Source: Cerasicoccus maritimus
GTDB taxonomy: Bacteria; Verrucomicrobiota; Verrucomicrobiia; Opitutales; Cerasicoccaceae
DNA: 64,000 nucleotides
Assembly: GCA_031296935.1 (NCBI GenBank)
Contig: JAVDPD010000022.1
Span: forward strand, 43,262 to 107,261
Direction of reading: 5' to 3'
Shown piece by piece: positions 55,504-64,000 of the stretch. A model generated the notes under the pieces. The model did not search any database. It worked only from the letters and a program-made list of their open reading frames with translations, and had not been told where the DNA came from. The position numbers and the translations under genes were made by a program. The number at the start of each line of letters is the position of its first letter. Position 1 is the first letter of the stretch.

Positions 55504-56136
55504 ATGAAAAGACAATTCCTGTATTTCTTTAGCCTGGTTTTATCTGCGTGTTCGACTTTTTCCTTCGTTGGAGATATTTTTGTCAAAAATAGTAACGGCG
55601 GGAAGGTGTCTGAAACCAAGCTGGTAGCCAAAGGCAATTATCTAATGCAGGTGCTGCCCGAAGGACAGGGAGCGTTCATCCTCGATAGTCAGGAAAATAC
55701 CATGACTATACTCATGGGTAATTCGAAGAAATACATCGTTCAGGAGCTCGAACAGGGTGGTTCCGATTTTAAGTTCACGGGTAATATCAAGCTCCTGGAC
55801 GGAAAAGAAGAGCTTCTCGGCCTGCCGACGCGTAAATTTCTCCTAACTGAAGAAAGTGGGAACCACTCCATTGTCTGGGCAACAGCAGCCGTTAAGAATG
55901 ACGCCTTGGCGAGCTTGCCTGGCCTGACTACGAGCATGACAGAGCAGTTCGAGGAAGTCTTTGGCACGGACCAAGTGCTGGCCTTGCGCATCGAAAGCTT
56001 CAACCGTAGTGACGATTTGATTATGAAAATGGAGGTTGTCGAGATCGTGGAGCGGCAAGTCGAAGATGTCGAGTTTCTGCCGCCGGAAGGCTACGAAGAA
56101 ATGGTAATCCCACGTCCGCCATTGGCAGAAGATTAA
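55504..56136 (+). CDS. DUF4412-like exported protein, probable lipoprotein
   Basis: 210 residues. The N-terminus is a signal peptide ending LVLSAC, a possible lipobox (Cys16), so the protein is probably anchored in a membrane. The rest is beta-rich and resembles DUF4412-type proteins: GNYLMQVLPEGQGAFILDSQ near 43-62, MTILMGNSKKYIV near 66-78, GKEELLGLPTRKFLL near 100-114. Relatives share a lipoprotein-carrier-like fold. Function unknown. Convergent with the MacB-type permease gene, 4 bases apart. Confidence 0.7.
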   Translation: MKRQFLYFFSLVLSACSTFSFVGDIFVKNSNGGKVSETKLVAKGNYLMQVLPEGQGAFILDSQENTMTILMGNSKKYIVQELEQGGSDFKFTGNIKLLDGKEELLGLPTRKFLLTEESGNHSIVWATAAVKNDALASLPGLTTSMTEQFEEVFGTDQVLALRIESFNRSDDLIMKMEVVEIVERQVEDVEFLPPEGYEEMVIPRPPLAED

Positions 56137-56140
56137 TTCG

Positions 56141-57364
56141 CTACTCGTAGCGCAGGGCGTCAATCACCGGCAGGCGGGCGGCTTTGATCGCAGGAAATAC
56201 CCCTGACAAAAAGCCAACGACTACGCTGAACATGAAGCCCCAGCCCATTGCCTTAGCCGAAAGCGCGACATCGCCTTTGTCTTCGGGAATGAAGTCGCGG
56301 AGCAATTCAACGAGCCCTACGCTGGCAATGATACCGATTAGGCCACCGATCACGCTAATGACGAGCGCTTCGGCGACAAACTGGATGAAAATGTCGCTGC
56401 CCCGAGCGCCAACTGCCTTGCGAATGCCGATTTCGCGAATTCGCTGGGAAATTGACGCCAACATAACGTTGGCAATGCCAATACCGCCGACAAGCAGAGT
56501 AATGGCCGCTACGCCGCCTAACGAATAAACGAATGATCGCTCCAATTCTTGGAAGTCCTCCAATTCCTTTTCACGTGTTTCCACGTTGAAATCCTTAATG
56601 CCGCGATGAGTCACCAGCAGCGTGCGCTCAATCTGATCGCTCAAGTCGGGAATGTCTTCCATCCTTTTTGCCTGGACGCCGAGATCATGAATTGTGTCGT
56701 CATCAGGTTCAGCAAAGTAGTGGATTGCGGTAGAAATCGGAATGAAGGTCGATCGAGAACGGCTCCAGGAATCTGTTTCATCGGGCTCAATGACTCCAAT
56801 TATTGTGAACACGACTCCGCGAGTAACAATCGTTTCGCCGACTGCATCGGAAGAGTTACCAAAAAGGCGTTTGGCGGTTCGATCAGTTAGAATCATAACG
56901 CGGGTTTTCTGTTCCACATCCCAGTCTGAAATCGCACGTCCACCTTCTCGCATGTAGAAGCGCTCGATCTCAAAAGTCTCGGGTGTAGTGCCGCGTAGAC
57001 GAGTCCACTCACGCCGGGTGCTGCTCTGCAAAGGAGTCCAATTCAAACTTTTTTCTGCCGAAACACGTCGAGCATTCGGCACGGCTGCCTGTAGCGCGTA
57101 ATAATCCTTCAAGGTGCGACGAGGTGAGCGATGCGCGTAAGGCTGCTGCTCGATGGGTGGCTCGGCATGCTCGATTTCCATCTTCTCGATGCCGCCGGTT
57201 GCTTCAAAAGTTTTGCGAAAGCCTGACATCATACCTTCGACGACACCCACCATCGCGACCAGCGCGGCCACACCGAGGATGATGCCGATCATTGACAGCA
57301 AGCTGCGAAATTTATGAGAGCTGATCTCGCGGACCCCATGCACGACTGCGCCAGCGATCATCAT
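56141..57364 (-). CDS. MacB-type ABC transporter permease
   Basis: 407 residues: helix 1 near 22-44 (GIILGVAALVAMVGVVEGM), a large periplasmic domain of the MacB_PCD type (about 50-275), then three helices (near 285-310, 340-365, 372-395) forming the FtsX domain. ASISQRIREIGIRKAVGARGSDIFIQF near 308-334 is the coupling helix that contacts the ATPase. Overlaps the ATPase gene by four bases. MacB-type pumps act as mechanotransmitters driving export of substrates from the periplasm through TolC. Last gene of the four-gene unit. Confidence 0.92.
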   Translation of the reverse strand: MMIAGAVVHGVREISSHKFRSLLSMIGIILGVAALVAMVGVVEGMMSGFRKTFEATGGIEKMEIEHAEPPIEQQPYAHRSPRRTLKDYYALQAAVPNARRVSAEKSLNWTPLQSSTRREWTRLRGTTPETFEIERFYMREGGRAISDWDVEQKTRVMILTDRTAKRLFGNSSDAVGETIVTRGVVFTIIGVIEPDETDSWSRSRSTFIPISTAIHYFAEPDDDTIHDLGVQAKRMEDIPDLSDQIERTLLVTHRGIKDFNVETREKELEDFQELERSFVYSLGGVAAITLLVGGIGIANVMLASISQRIREIGIRKAVGARGSDIFIQFVAEALVISVIGGLIGIIASVGLVELLRDFIPEDKGDVALSAKAMGWGFMFSVVVGFLSGVFPAIKAARLPVIDALRYE

Positions 57365-58080
57365 TGCTGTTCCTTTCCAGCGTGAGGGAAACGATCCTCG
57401 GGGCCATCTTCTTCTCCACCGACCAAGTGCCCGTCGCGCACAAGAATGATGGAGCGTGCGTGTTGGGCCACTTCCAAGTCGTGGGTGACGAGGATTAGTG
57501 TTTGGCCCTCGTCAACCAGGGCATCAAAAAGCTCCATCACGCGCTCGACATTTTTGGTGTCGAGATTACCGGTGGGCTCGTCAGCCAGGATGAGCTTCGG
57601 GTTGTTGACAAGGGCGCGGGCAATGGCGACGCGTTGACGCTCTCCTCCGGATAGCTGGCCCGGACGATGGCTGATGCGGTGCGTCATATCCACCCGAGCG
57701 AGCGCTTCCTTGGCCAGATCGTCCTTTTTGCGGTCGCTACGTGCGTAGTCGAGTGGCAGGCGGACGTTTTCCAAAATGCTCAGGCGGGGGAGGAGGTTGA
57801 ATGTTTGAAAGACGAAGCCAAGACGGTTAGCCCGATACCAGGCACGTTTGGCGGCGCTGAGTCGGGAGACGTCATCGCCGTCGAACAGCATTTTACCGGA
57901 AGTCGGAAAATCCATGAATCCGAGCAAGTGCATGAGTGTGGACTTGCCCGATCCCGAGGGGCCCAGGACGGCGGAATACGAACCTATCTCGATGTTCAGC
58001 GTGATCCCGTCGAGTGCTTTGACGGTTTCGTCGCCCATCTTGTAGTGCTTGCGGATGTCCTGGAGTTCGATCAGCGCCAT
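57361..58080 (-). CDS. MacB/LolD-type ABC transporter ATPase
   Basis: 239 residues from the ATG at 58080; a TTG three codons upstream is also possible. Walker A GPSGSGKSTLMHLLG near 40-54, Q-loop FVFQTFNLLPRLS near 90, signature LSGGERQRVAIARAL near 143-157, Walker B LILADEPTGNLD near 163-174 and switch His in LVTHDLEVAQHA near 195. The sequence type is that of MacB/LolD/FtsE ATPases that pair with FtsX-type permeases. Sits between the adaptor and permease genes. Confidence 0.95.
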   Translation of the reverse strand: MALIELQDIRKHYKMGDETVKALDGITLNIEIGSYSAVLGPSGSGKSTLMHLLGFMDFPTSGKMLFDGDDVSRLSAAKRAWYRANRLGFVFQTFNLLPRLSILENVRLPLDYARSDRKKDDLAKEALARVDMTHRISHRPGQLSGGERQRVAIARALVNNPKLILADEPTGNLDTKNVERVMELFDALVDEGQTLILVTHDLEVAQHARSIILVRDGHLVGGEEDGPEDRFPHAGKEQQ

Positions 58081-58092
58081 GCGAGCCAAAGG

Positions 58093-59181
58093 TTAAGAAT
58101 CAGCATTCGGCTTATCTTCTTCAGGGCGAGTCAGGCTGACTTTGTCGCCTACGTTGAGCCCTTTGATGACCTCAACGAAGTGGACGTCGCTCAAGCCGGT
58201 CTCCACCACGACTTCTTCCCAGACGTCGCCTGCGGATTGCCGGTAGGCCACGAAGCCATCTTTCGACTTAAAGAGCGCCGTCGGAATAACTACTGGCACG
58301 TCGTCAACCTGATTGAGGGGGAGGGTCACCGTTGAGCTAATGCCGGGGCGGATGCGGTCGTCACCGGCTTCGAAAGTCACTAGAACACGAAAAATTCGCT
58401 CATTGCCCTCTGACTCTGCATAGCTGAAAATTTGGGAAACTTCGCCGACAAACTCCTCGTCCGGCAGGGCATCAAAGGCAACACGCGCTTTCATGGCCTT
58501 CTGTATCTTGTTGATGTCCAACTCGTTCACCTTAGTGCGTACGTGTAGTTTGAGCAAGTCGTTGATCGTCATCAAAGTCGTTCCCTGGTTGACGGATGTG
58601 GCACCGGTGATGACTTGCCCGGGATTGAGGTCAAAGTTGCCAACCACACCTTCATGCGGGGCGCGGATCGTTGTTTTGGCCAAGTTGTCTTTGGCTTTTT
58701 CCAAACGAGCTCGGCGCACCTCCAGCTCAATTTCCATGAGGCCTAGCTCGGTTTTTGCGTCGAGGAAATCCTTTTCATTAGTAAAGTTTTTGGCGCGGAG
58801 GTCTTCCAGGCGTGCGTAGTCACGCTGGGCTTGTTTGAGGCGGAGGGCCTGGGCTTCATACAGACGCTCGGCTTCTTCGAGTTCGGTTTCGCGTTCGGTT
58901 TTCTCCAGTTCAAGGAGGATTTGGCCAGCTTCGACAGTATCGCCATCTGCGATGTGGATCGTTTCAATGCGGCCAGTAATCTCAGAACGCACCTCGGTGG
59001 AGATTACGGGCTCCACGTAGCCGCCGGCATTGACTACATCTTCGATGGAGCCAATGGTTACCTCCGAGGTTTGCAGCGGCTTGCTTTTGGTCTTTTCCGA
59101 CTCTTTCTCGAGTCGGGTCCAGGTCCACCAGCCTCCGGCAATAAGCAGGCAAACTATGATTATGGTTGGCAGGCTTTTCAT
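58093..59181 (-). CDS. MacA-like periplasmic efflux adaptor
   Basis: 362 residues. Residues 3-20 form a membrane anchor or signal. The barrel-sandwich domain shows VNAGGYVEPVISTEVRSEITG near 51-71 and DGDTVEAGQILLELEK near 78-93; a coiled-coil hairpin (about 95-165) carries ARLEDLRAKNFTNEKDFLDA; TTIRAPHEGVVGNFDLNPGQ near 171-190 closes the sandwich, followed by beta-barrel and membrane-proximal domains to the end. It links the MacB-type pump to the TolC-like channel. Three bases after the tolC-like stop. Confidence 0.92.
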   Translation of the reverse strand: MKSLPTIIIVCLLIAGGWWTWTRLEKESEKTKSKPLQTSEVTIGSIEDVVNAGGYVEPVISTEVRSEITGRIETIHIADGDTVEAGQILLELEKTERETELEEAERLYEAQALRLKQAQRDYARLEDLRAKNFTNEKDFLDAKTELGLMEIELEVRRARLEKAKDNLAKTTIRAPHEGVVGNFDLNPGQVITGATSVNQGTTLMTINDLLKLHVRTKVNELDINKIQKAMKARVAFDALPDEEFVGEVSQIFSYAESEGNERIFRVLVTFEAGDDRIRPGISSTVTLPLNQVDDVPVVIPTALFKSKDGFVAYRQSAGDVWEEVVVETGLSDVHFVEVIKGLNVGDKVSLTRPEEDKPNADS

Positions 59182-59184
59182 GTG

Positions 59185-61056
59185 CTAGTTTTCCATTCCT
59201 TGATAAGTTTCCGTCAGCGCATCGGGCACGTTTCCGTAGCTGGCGGGTAACGTGGCTGGCTCTTGGTTGAAGCTGTTAAATTCCGGTGCGGGCCAGCGCT
59301 CTTCGCTCAATGGGGCAATTGGGGTGGGCGGGGTTTGCGTCCCATCATCGACTTCATCCCAGTTGAAACCGTGGCGCGCGAGGAGGCGTCCATCGAGGCG
59401 AGCGAGCAAGACGACGGCTTGGCGTAAGTCGTAGAGTGCGGCCAGGTGACGCAGCTTTGCGTTGTCGAAGTCGCGTTGGGCTTCCAGCACGTTGCGGAAA
59501 TTGGAAAGACCGGCGTCGTAGCGCGCGCGTTCCTGCTCAAAGCTTTCTTCGTTGAGCCGCAGGGACGCGCGGGTGGTGGCCAGGCGCTCGCGGCCCGAGG
59601 CGATGGAGCGCCATGCCAGGCGTAGACGGCGCATTAGCTCTTGTTGAATTTCGGCCAAACGTGTTTCGGCGCGGTATACTGAGCGTACTGAGCTGCGCAA
59701 ACGGGCTTCCTGTGCACGCATGCCCCACGGCATACTGAACTCCAGGCCGACGTTCCAGTCATAGCCTTTGGATTCGAAGGCGCTTTTGTATGAGTAGTCA
59801 GCGCTGGACTCTCGCCCGAGGACGCCGGCTCCCGCATAGAGATCCAAGTCAGGAAGCGTATTGTTGTTGGCGACTTTGACATCGACACCCAACTGATCGA
59901 TCAACTCTAGCTGGATCTGGCTATCCATGTCGCTGGATAAAGCCCCGGTAACGCTGTCACGAAACTCTGGCAATTCAGGATCATTCTCAGGTAGTGGCTC
60001 CACGGCCAGCGGGTTAAGGGACTCTGAATACAGCACGCCGAGCACCGAGCGCAGACCGTCTTCTGCATTGTCCGCAGTTTCCTGAGCCAGAATCACATCT
60101 TCACTGCGAGCGGCTAGGGACGCTTCGGCCTGCAAGACATCCAGTCGGGTCGCCAGGCCAACGCGCTCGCGTTCGAGGTTTTCCTCGAGCAGAGATTTTG
60201 CGAGGCGGAGATTGGAAATATAGAGCGCCTGACGCTGACGAGCAGCGGCAAGATTCCAATAAGCCATCTCGACATCGGCGATTAAATCGAGCACTTCACG
60301 GCGAACCTCTAAGCGACTGGAGCGAAGGCCAATACGTGCTTTGGTAACGTCCGCCAAGTTGACTGTCTGGCCAAAACCAGACAAGAGTGGCTGGCGGAAG
60401 CTCAAACCCAGTCTTGTGGAATAATCTGGGTTGAGCAGGGCGTTGCTGGAGTTGGTGGTGGCGCGATTGAGTCGTGTCCCTAGAGAGACTTCGGTGCCGT
60501 AAGTAAAGCGCTTATCGACGCTGAGGTTAAACTGCTGGTCGGCATTCACTGCGCGGCCTGATGATACGCCAGAAAGAGAGGAGGAGGGGGGGGAGCCACT
60601 TTCATCTGCAGTTAATGAGGCATTGATCGTAGGATCAAATGCGGCCTCGGCGACCGTCAATGTATCGAGCGAGATGCCTGGAGAATAACGAGTAATGCTG
60701 AGCCCCAGGTTTTTTTCCAACGCCAAATCAATAGCCTCGCGCAAAGTTAGCTGCATTGGCGCGATGTCTGTATCGAGATCCATTACCAGTGGGCTTTGGC
60801 GAACTATTTGTAGAATATCGATGTCGGCTTCGAGGCCGCTTTGATAATCTGAATAGCCAGTTTGCGTAGTGTTCCAGATGTTCAACGCATCGAGTGCGCG
60901 GGCTGATGCGTGCTCATTGGCCGGCGTTTCTGACTCCATTGGTGATTCGGCCATCGTATCTGGCTTGAGAGGGTTTTCCGCATGTACTGCAACCAATCCC
61001 AGGCCGAAAGTCAGGGGGAGAATTACTTTATCAAGATGGCTTTTACGGGAAAACAT
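59185..61056 (-). CDS. TolC-family outer membrane efflux channel
   Basis: 623 residues from the ATG at 61056, with a signal peptide (DKVILPLTFGLGLVAVHA near 9-26). It is longer than usual TolC (about 450-500) because of a polar N-terminal extension of about 75 residues and a C-terminal tail. Two OEP repeats are visible: MQLTLREAIDLALEKNLGLSI (near 99) to FSLRKP-like strands, and the second around EARLRSSVRSVYRAETRLAEIQQEL; YDAGLSNFRNVLEAQRDF near 525 is the typical end of repeat two. First gene of the tolC-macA-macB(ATPase)-macB(permease) operon. Confidence 0.92.
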   Translation of the reverse strand: MFSRKSHLDKVILPLTFGLGLVAVHAENPLKPDTMAESPMESETPANEHASARALDALNIWNTTQTGYSDYQSGLEADIDILQIVRQSPLVMDLDTDIAPMQLTLREAIDLALEKNLGLSITRYSPGISLDTLTVAEAAFDPTINASLTADESGSPPSSSLSGVSSGRAVNADQQFNLSVDKRFTYGTEVSLGTRLNRATTNSSNALLNPDYSTRLGLSFRQPLLSGFGQTVNLADVTKARIGLRSSRLEVRREVLDLIADVEMAYWNLAAARQRQALYISNLRLAKSLLEENLERERVGLATRLDVLQAEASLAARSEDVILAQETADNAEDGLRSVLGVLYSESLNPLAVEPLPENDPELPEFRDSVTGALSSDMDSQIQLELIDQLGVDVKVANNNTLPDLDLYAGAGVLGRESSADYSYKSAFESKGYDWNVGLEFSMPWGMRAQEARLRSSVRSVYRAETRLAEIQQELMRRLRLAWRSIASGRERLATTRASLRLNEESFEQERARYDAGLSNFRNVLEAQRDFDNAKLRHLAALYDLRQAVVLLARLDGRLLARHGFNWDEVDDGTQTPPTPIAPLSEERWPAPEFNSFNQEPATLPASYGNVPDALTETYQGMEN

Positions 61057-61103
61057 GAGTCCAAGCGAGACAGGCAAAGGAAATCAGTTATCACCAGATG
61101 GCC

Positions 61104-61126
61104 AGTGAATTCACTGATTCGAATCA
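61104..61126. promoter_or_regulatory. Twin palindromes upstream of the efflux operon
   Basis: AGTGAATTCACT (61104-61115) and TGATTCGAATCA (61115-61126) are two perfect 12-base palindromes sharing one base, 48 bases upstream of the tolC-like start. They could be a repressor site for the operon; no linked regulator gene is present. Confidence 0.45.
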
Positions 61127-61269
61127 ATAAATCGATATGCAGGAATGTGGCGTATAACAACTTGCTGCATACGATTAACTGAACTGCAAACACCGAAGAA
61201 TGTGTATGCAACCTGCGGAACGACAGCATATGCCATTCAAACAGGAGGAAATGAGAATTAGGAAGCGGA

Positions 61270-63033
61270 TTAGTTGGGAGTCGCTTCTTTTTCTGGTTTG
61301 TCAGCAGAATCTGATTCCGGTTCCGCTTTTTGCTGAGCTTCTTCTGTTTTTGCGATTTCAGGTGTGTCGGCCGTAGCTGTTTCAGTTGATGGCTTTTCCT
61401 GAGTGGACTCAACCGGCTTCGAGGATGCCTCTTCCTTCGTGCTGTGTTCTTCCATGGGGGCTGGCGCAAAGAGACGACCGTCGCCATATTCGGTAACATA
61501 ACCTTCGGTGACCAACCAGCGCAGATCGAACATCATCTGGCGCAGTGTGGGGTCTTCCAGGTGCTCTACAGTTGGCTTTGCGGGTTCAACTGGCGTTTCG
61601 GGGGCAGGAGGTTCTTCAGTTTTCTTCTCTTCAGTGTCAGCTGCTTCCGCTTGTTTGGCAGCGCGCTTTTGCTCGTGTGCTTCGACTATTTTTGCGGCCT
61701 CTTCTTCGGGGACGGATTCAATATCCGGTGCCTTTTCCTGAGGCGGCTCAATAGTCTTGGCGGACACATCGATGCCAAGATACTTTTCCGGGAGGTGAGT
61801 CACCTCGATGTTCGGATGCTTTTCTATGAAATCAATCAACTCCTGTAGCGATTCAGCAAGGCGTGTCTGCGAGTTGCGGAACTTGCGCTTAACCGAGCAG
61901 ACATACGAGGCACCCTTGGAGCCACGCTTGTAAATGGTGAAGTGCATGCGACGCAGGCGACCGCGCAGGTTGTTGGCGGTTTCCAGCGGGAAGCGCTGCT
62001 GCTGCTCGCGCCAGCCAAAGATGGAGTCGCGCAGCGGACCACGAGGCAGCGTTTCGGCCTGTTGGCCGGAGAATCGTGCTTGGTGCGTGGTGCGGACGAT
62101 TTCTGCCTTGCGCTTATTGAGCAAGTAAAACTTGAGCGATTCCAGATTGTCGAAGCCTTCGACCAGCTCGTCGGCTGTCTTAAGCTTGTAATGTGTTTCC
62201 TTGCGCATTTGGTCGACCCACTGCTGGACGACTTCTTCGTCGCGAACGGATTCAATGCGCGAAACAAACTTTTCGAACGGCATGTTGGTGACGTTCACAG
62301 CATGGTGCTCCGCGATCATTGCCTGATAGCGGTGGTAATTTGGTGGGCCGAGGAGCGCACCAGTCAAACCACAGCGGTTAACCACCGGGAAGTTGCCCGA
62401 GGGCGGTTCCACTTCGACTTCTTCTACATCCACAAATTTGTCGAGGTGATGCTTCATTACGTGGGCAAAAACTTGGTCTTCGCTGGTGAAGGGCAGGCCG
62501 TCCGGCACACTGATGAAAAATTCCTGCGGGCCTTCATCCTTCTTCGGATGCAGCACGACGACAAAACGGTCGGCTTTTTCCAGAATGAGGCGAGCGATTT
62601 CGAATAGTTCGTAAGTCCGGCAGTTCGAGCGCATGGCATGGCATAGCGCTTTAAAGGGGGCATCTTCCGGATAGAACGCAACGTCGACAGTCGGCTTAAA
62701 TGGCGTGCGTTGTTCTTGTTGGCCACCACCATGACGTCCACCGCGACGTTCTCCGCGCGGGCCTCCGCCGCCACGGCGTTCTCCACGTGGACCGCCTCGC
62801 TGTTCGCTGCGCGGTCCCGAATCCTGACTAAATTCTCGACGACGAGGCGGTCGCTCGGGGCGACGATCTCGCGACGGTCCTTTGCCGGATTTGGATGGCG
62901 CTGGCTTGCTCTTGCGGGATTCCGCCGAGCGCGCAGCATCGCTCCAGTCAGGACCGAAGGACAGATCCTGGAGTTGACTTAGATCGAGAGACAGGGATTT
63001 CTCGGGTTTGGACTTATCTGATGAGTCGGACAT
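61270..63033 (-). CDS. Large RGG-rich protein of unknown function, possible RNA-binding
   Basis: 587 residues in three parts. The N-terminal 110 residues are disordered and Arg/Gly-rich, with repeated GGPRGERRGG words (about 78-105) resembling eukaryotic-type RGG boxes that bind RNA. A folded core (about 112-425) contains PFKALCHAMRSNCRTYELFEIARLILEKADRF, a GLTGALLGPPNYHRYQ motif and basic helices (RGRLRRMHFTIYKRGSKGASYVCSV). The C-terminus (about 440-587) is Glu/Ala/Pro/Lys-rich and disordered except for a helix DPTLRQMMFDLRWLVTEGYV. No signal peptide. I know of no assigned function; a conserved core plus RGG tail suggests RNA or ribosome association. Confidence 0.72.
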   Translation of the reverse strand: MSDSSDKSKPEKSLSLDLSQLQDLSFGPDWSDAARSAESRKSKPAPSKSGKGPSRDRRPERPPRRREFSQDSGPRSEQRGGPRGERRGGGGPRGERRGGRHGGGQQEQRTPFKPTVDVAFYPEDAPFKALCHAMRSNCRTYELFEIARLILEKADRFVVVLHPKKDEGPQEFFISVPDGLPFTSEDQVFAHVMKHHLDKFVDVEEVEVEPPSGNFPVVNRCGLTGALLGPPNYHRYQAMIAEHHAVNVTNMPFEKFVSRIESVRDEEVVQQWVDQMRKETHYKLKTADELVEGFDNLESLKFYLLNKRKAEIVRTTHQARFSGQQAETLPRGPLRDSIFGWREQQQRFPLETANNLRGRLRRMHFTIYKRGSKGASYVCSVKRKFRNSQTRLAESLQELIDFIEKHPNIEVTHLPEKYLGIDVSAKTIEPPQEKAPDIESVPEEEAAKIVEAHEQKRAAKQAEAADTEEKKTEEPPAPETPVEPAKPTVEHLEDPTLRQMMFDLRWLVTEGYVTEYGDGRLFAPAPMEEHSTKEEASSKPVESTQEKPSTETATADTPEIAKTEEAQQKAEPESDSADKPEKEATPN

Positions 63034-63241
63034 GCGTAGCCGGCAGCCGGAATTAATTTAGATGATCACGCATAGGTTAGTAGGGGTAATCATCGTTTGG
63101 CCAATAAAAAAGCGGGATTCGTGCCTGATTCATGTGTTTTAACGATTCAGGGGCGAGCACAGATTTCATTATTTTTCAAAAAAGTGAAATTTTTAGTTGA
63201 ACCTTTTGGCTGGAATCATTTGCTAGCTCTCTTTCCCAAGT

Positions 63242-63327
63242 GCTCAGGTGGTGGAATTGGTAGACACGCTATCTTGAGGGGGTAGTGTCCTATGGACGTG
63301 CGGGTTCGAGTCCCGCCCTGAGCACCA
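63242..63327 (+). tRNA. tRNA-Leu (anticodon GAG)
   Basis: 86 bases including an encoded CCA. Acceptor arms GCTCAGG and CCTGAGC pair perfectly; the D-arm has GTGGAATTGGTAGACAC; the anticodon stem-loop CTATC-TTGAGGG-GGTAG gives anticodon GAG; a long variable arm (GTGTCCTATGGACG) marks a class II tRNA; the T-arm contains GGTTCGAGTCC. It reads CUC/CUU leucine codons. Confidence 0.97.
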
Positions 63328-64000
63328 TCATTTATCGACTTTCCCAAGATATCTTTTGGGGGCTACACCAAAGATTGGGGAGTGGGCCATTTTTTAATTT
63401 ATTCTAGTCGTTGGATGGTTATTCGCATTGGGCGCTAACACGCAGTCGGTAGTTGTTAAAGTTTCTGAATCCGTAGGCGATTCGTTGTATGAGTTTCATT
63501 TTTCGATGGAACCTTCGGAGATTGAGTTGTTTCTTGAGAATCGTGGTAAATACGCTCCACGGTGGAGGCGCTCACCTCACTACACTCAGCGATGGTTTTG
63601 CCGCAGGCTCCATCGTGATGACGCTGATAAACGGCTGTCCGCGCAAGCCCCGCGCATCAAATTGAGCATCGACAAGCCGATGTAGTCCCCAGGCACCAGC
63701 TTCCGCCTTGATTTTGTCCAAGGCCATGCTCTTCAACTACCTCCTCCAATGCACGACGGAAATGAACCAGCAACTTGTAATGCCGCAAATTGCGCTCATC
63801 AAACGCCTAACACTGGTGGTTGCTGCTAATGAACGCTACCAATAAATTGTACCAAAATGAGTATAATGTATTTATCAACTCATTTAGCCTAACAGCCCGT
63901 CGGATTTGATGGTTTCCTTTAAGAGCATTGTCTGTCGAGGAGTTGGTCGCTGCGTGGTCTATTGGTGATTTCTGATATGAGCCGGTGGTTTTTCGGGGGT
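63328..64000. other. Region downstream of tRNA-Leu with a transposase relic
   Basis: Apart from the decayed ISL3-like transposase on the minus strand (63419-63730), no gene is supported. A plus-strand frame at 63428-63685 is antisense to that relic. The last 270 bases become AT-rich and carry no recognised feature. Confidence 0.55.
63419..63730 (-). pseudogene. Decayed ISL3-type transposase
   Basis: Two recognisable pieces lie in different minus-strand frames. Near 63540-63640 is a helix-turn-helix segment ACGKTIAECSEVSASTVERI; near 63419-63500 is the C-terminal end MKLIQRIAYGFRNFNNYRLR followed by a TAA stop, the typical finish of ISL3-family DDE transposases. The catalytic middle is missing and the pieces are out of frame, so the element is inactive. 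Its position about 90 bases from tRNA-Leu may mark an old insertion. Confidence 0.6.

Noticed and set aside
63428-63685. Plus-strand frame of 85 codons after tRNA-Leu
   Set aside because: It is antisense to the ISL3-like transposase remnant, which explains the openness of the region better.

Overview
The window looks like chromosomal DNA of a Verrucomicrobiota bacterium, most likely an Opitutae-type marine or aquatic lineage. This is inferred from gene character, not from a database search. The support is: a long-form IspG with an inserted domain, a secreted protein ending in a PEP-CTERM signal, TypeIV-pilin-like proteins, several secreted peptidases with calcium-binding or Ig-like tails, an MEP isoprenoid pathway, and moderately GC-rich coding sequence with many intergenic inverted repeats. 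No phage, plasmid or CRISPR region is visible.

Layout. 0-12.5 kb: tmk and a lone nuoA diverge; then a membrane-anchored subtilase, long ispG, a glycan-modification pair (NodZ-like fucosyltransferase and a sulfotransferase-like protein), a 0.6 kb repeat-bearing spacer, three pilin-like genes and a matrixin-like metallopeptidase. 12.5-21 kb: metK-ahcY (activated methyl cycle), a DUF3095 cyclase-like gene, a HAD hydrolase, an EEP-family phosphodiesterase, and a LacI-family regulator divergent from a PEP-CTERM protein. 21-32.5 kb: second subtilase, an unknown 125-residue protein, an RsbU/RsbW-like switch followed directly by fabI, then aroA, argS, and an old-yellow-enzyme gene divergent from its probable ArsR-type regulator. 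32.8-41 kb: PEBP-like protein, BrkB/YihY membrane protein, prfA-ispE, ptsI, holB, a small lipoprotein. 39.7-46.9 kb: the translation and RNA operon nusA-infB-rbfA-nrnA-truB-ribF, led by a promoter and a terminator-like hairpin.

46.9-55.3 kb holds the most unusual locus: a FUSC-family membrane protein divergent from a DUF1656 protein and a 590-residue protein in which a complete AaeA/HlyD-type efflux adaptor is joined in one frame to a complete BtuF/FhuD-type substrate-binding domain. It is followed by an AI-2E family permease, hisF, a four-helix-bundle (IVS-type) cassette bounded by inverted repeats, and a large protein of unknown function. 55.5-64 kb: a DUF4412-like lipoprotein, a complete TolC-MacA-MacB export operon, a conserved-looking RGG-rich protein that may bind RNA, tRNA-Leu(GAG), and a decayed ISL3-type transposase.

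Both strands and all intergenic gaps over 300 bases were read by eye. Product calls rest on motif recognition; domain boundaries are approximate.
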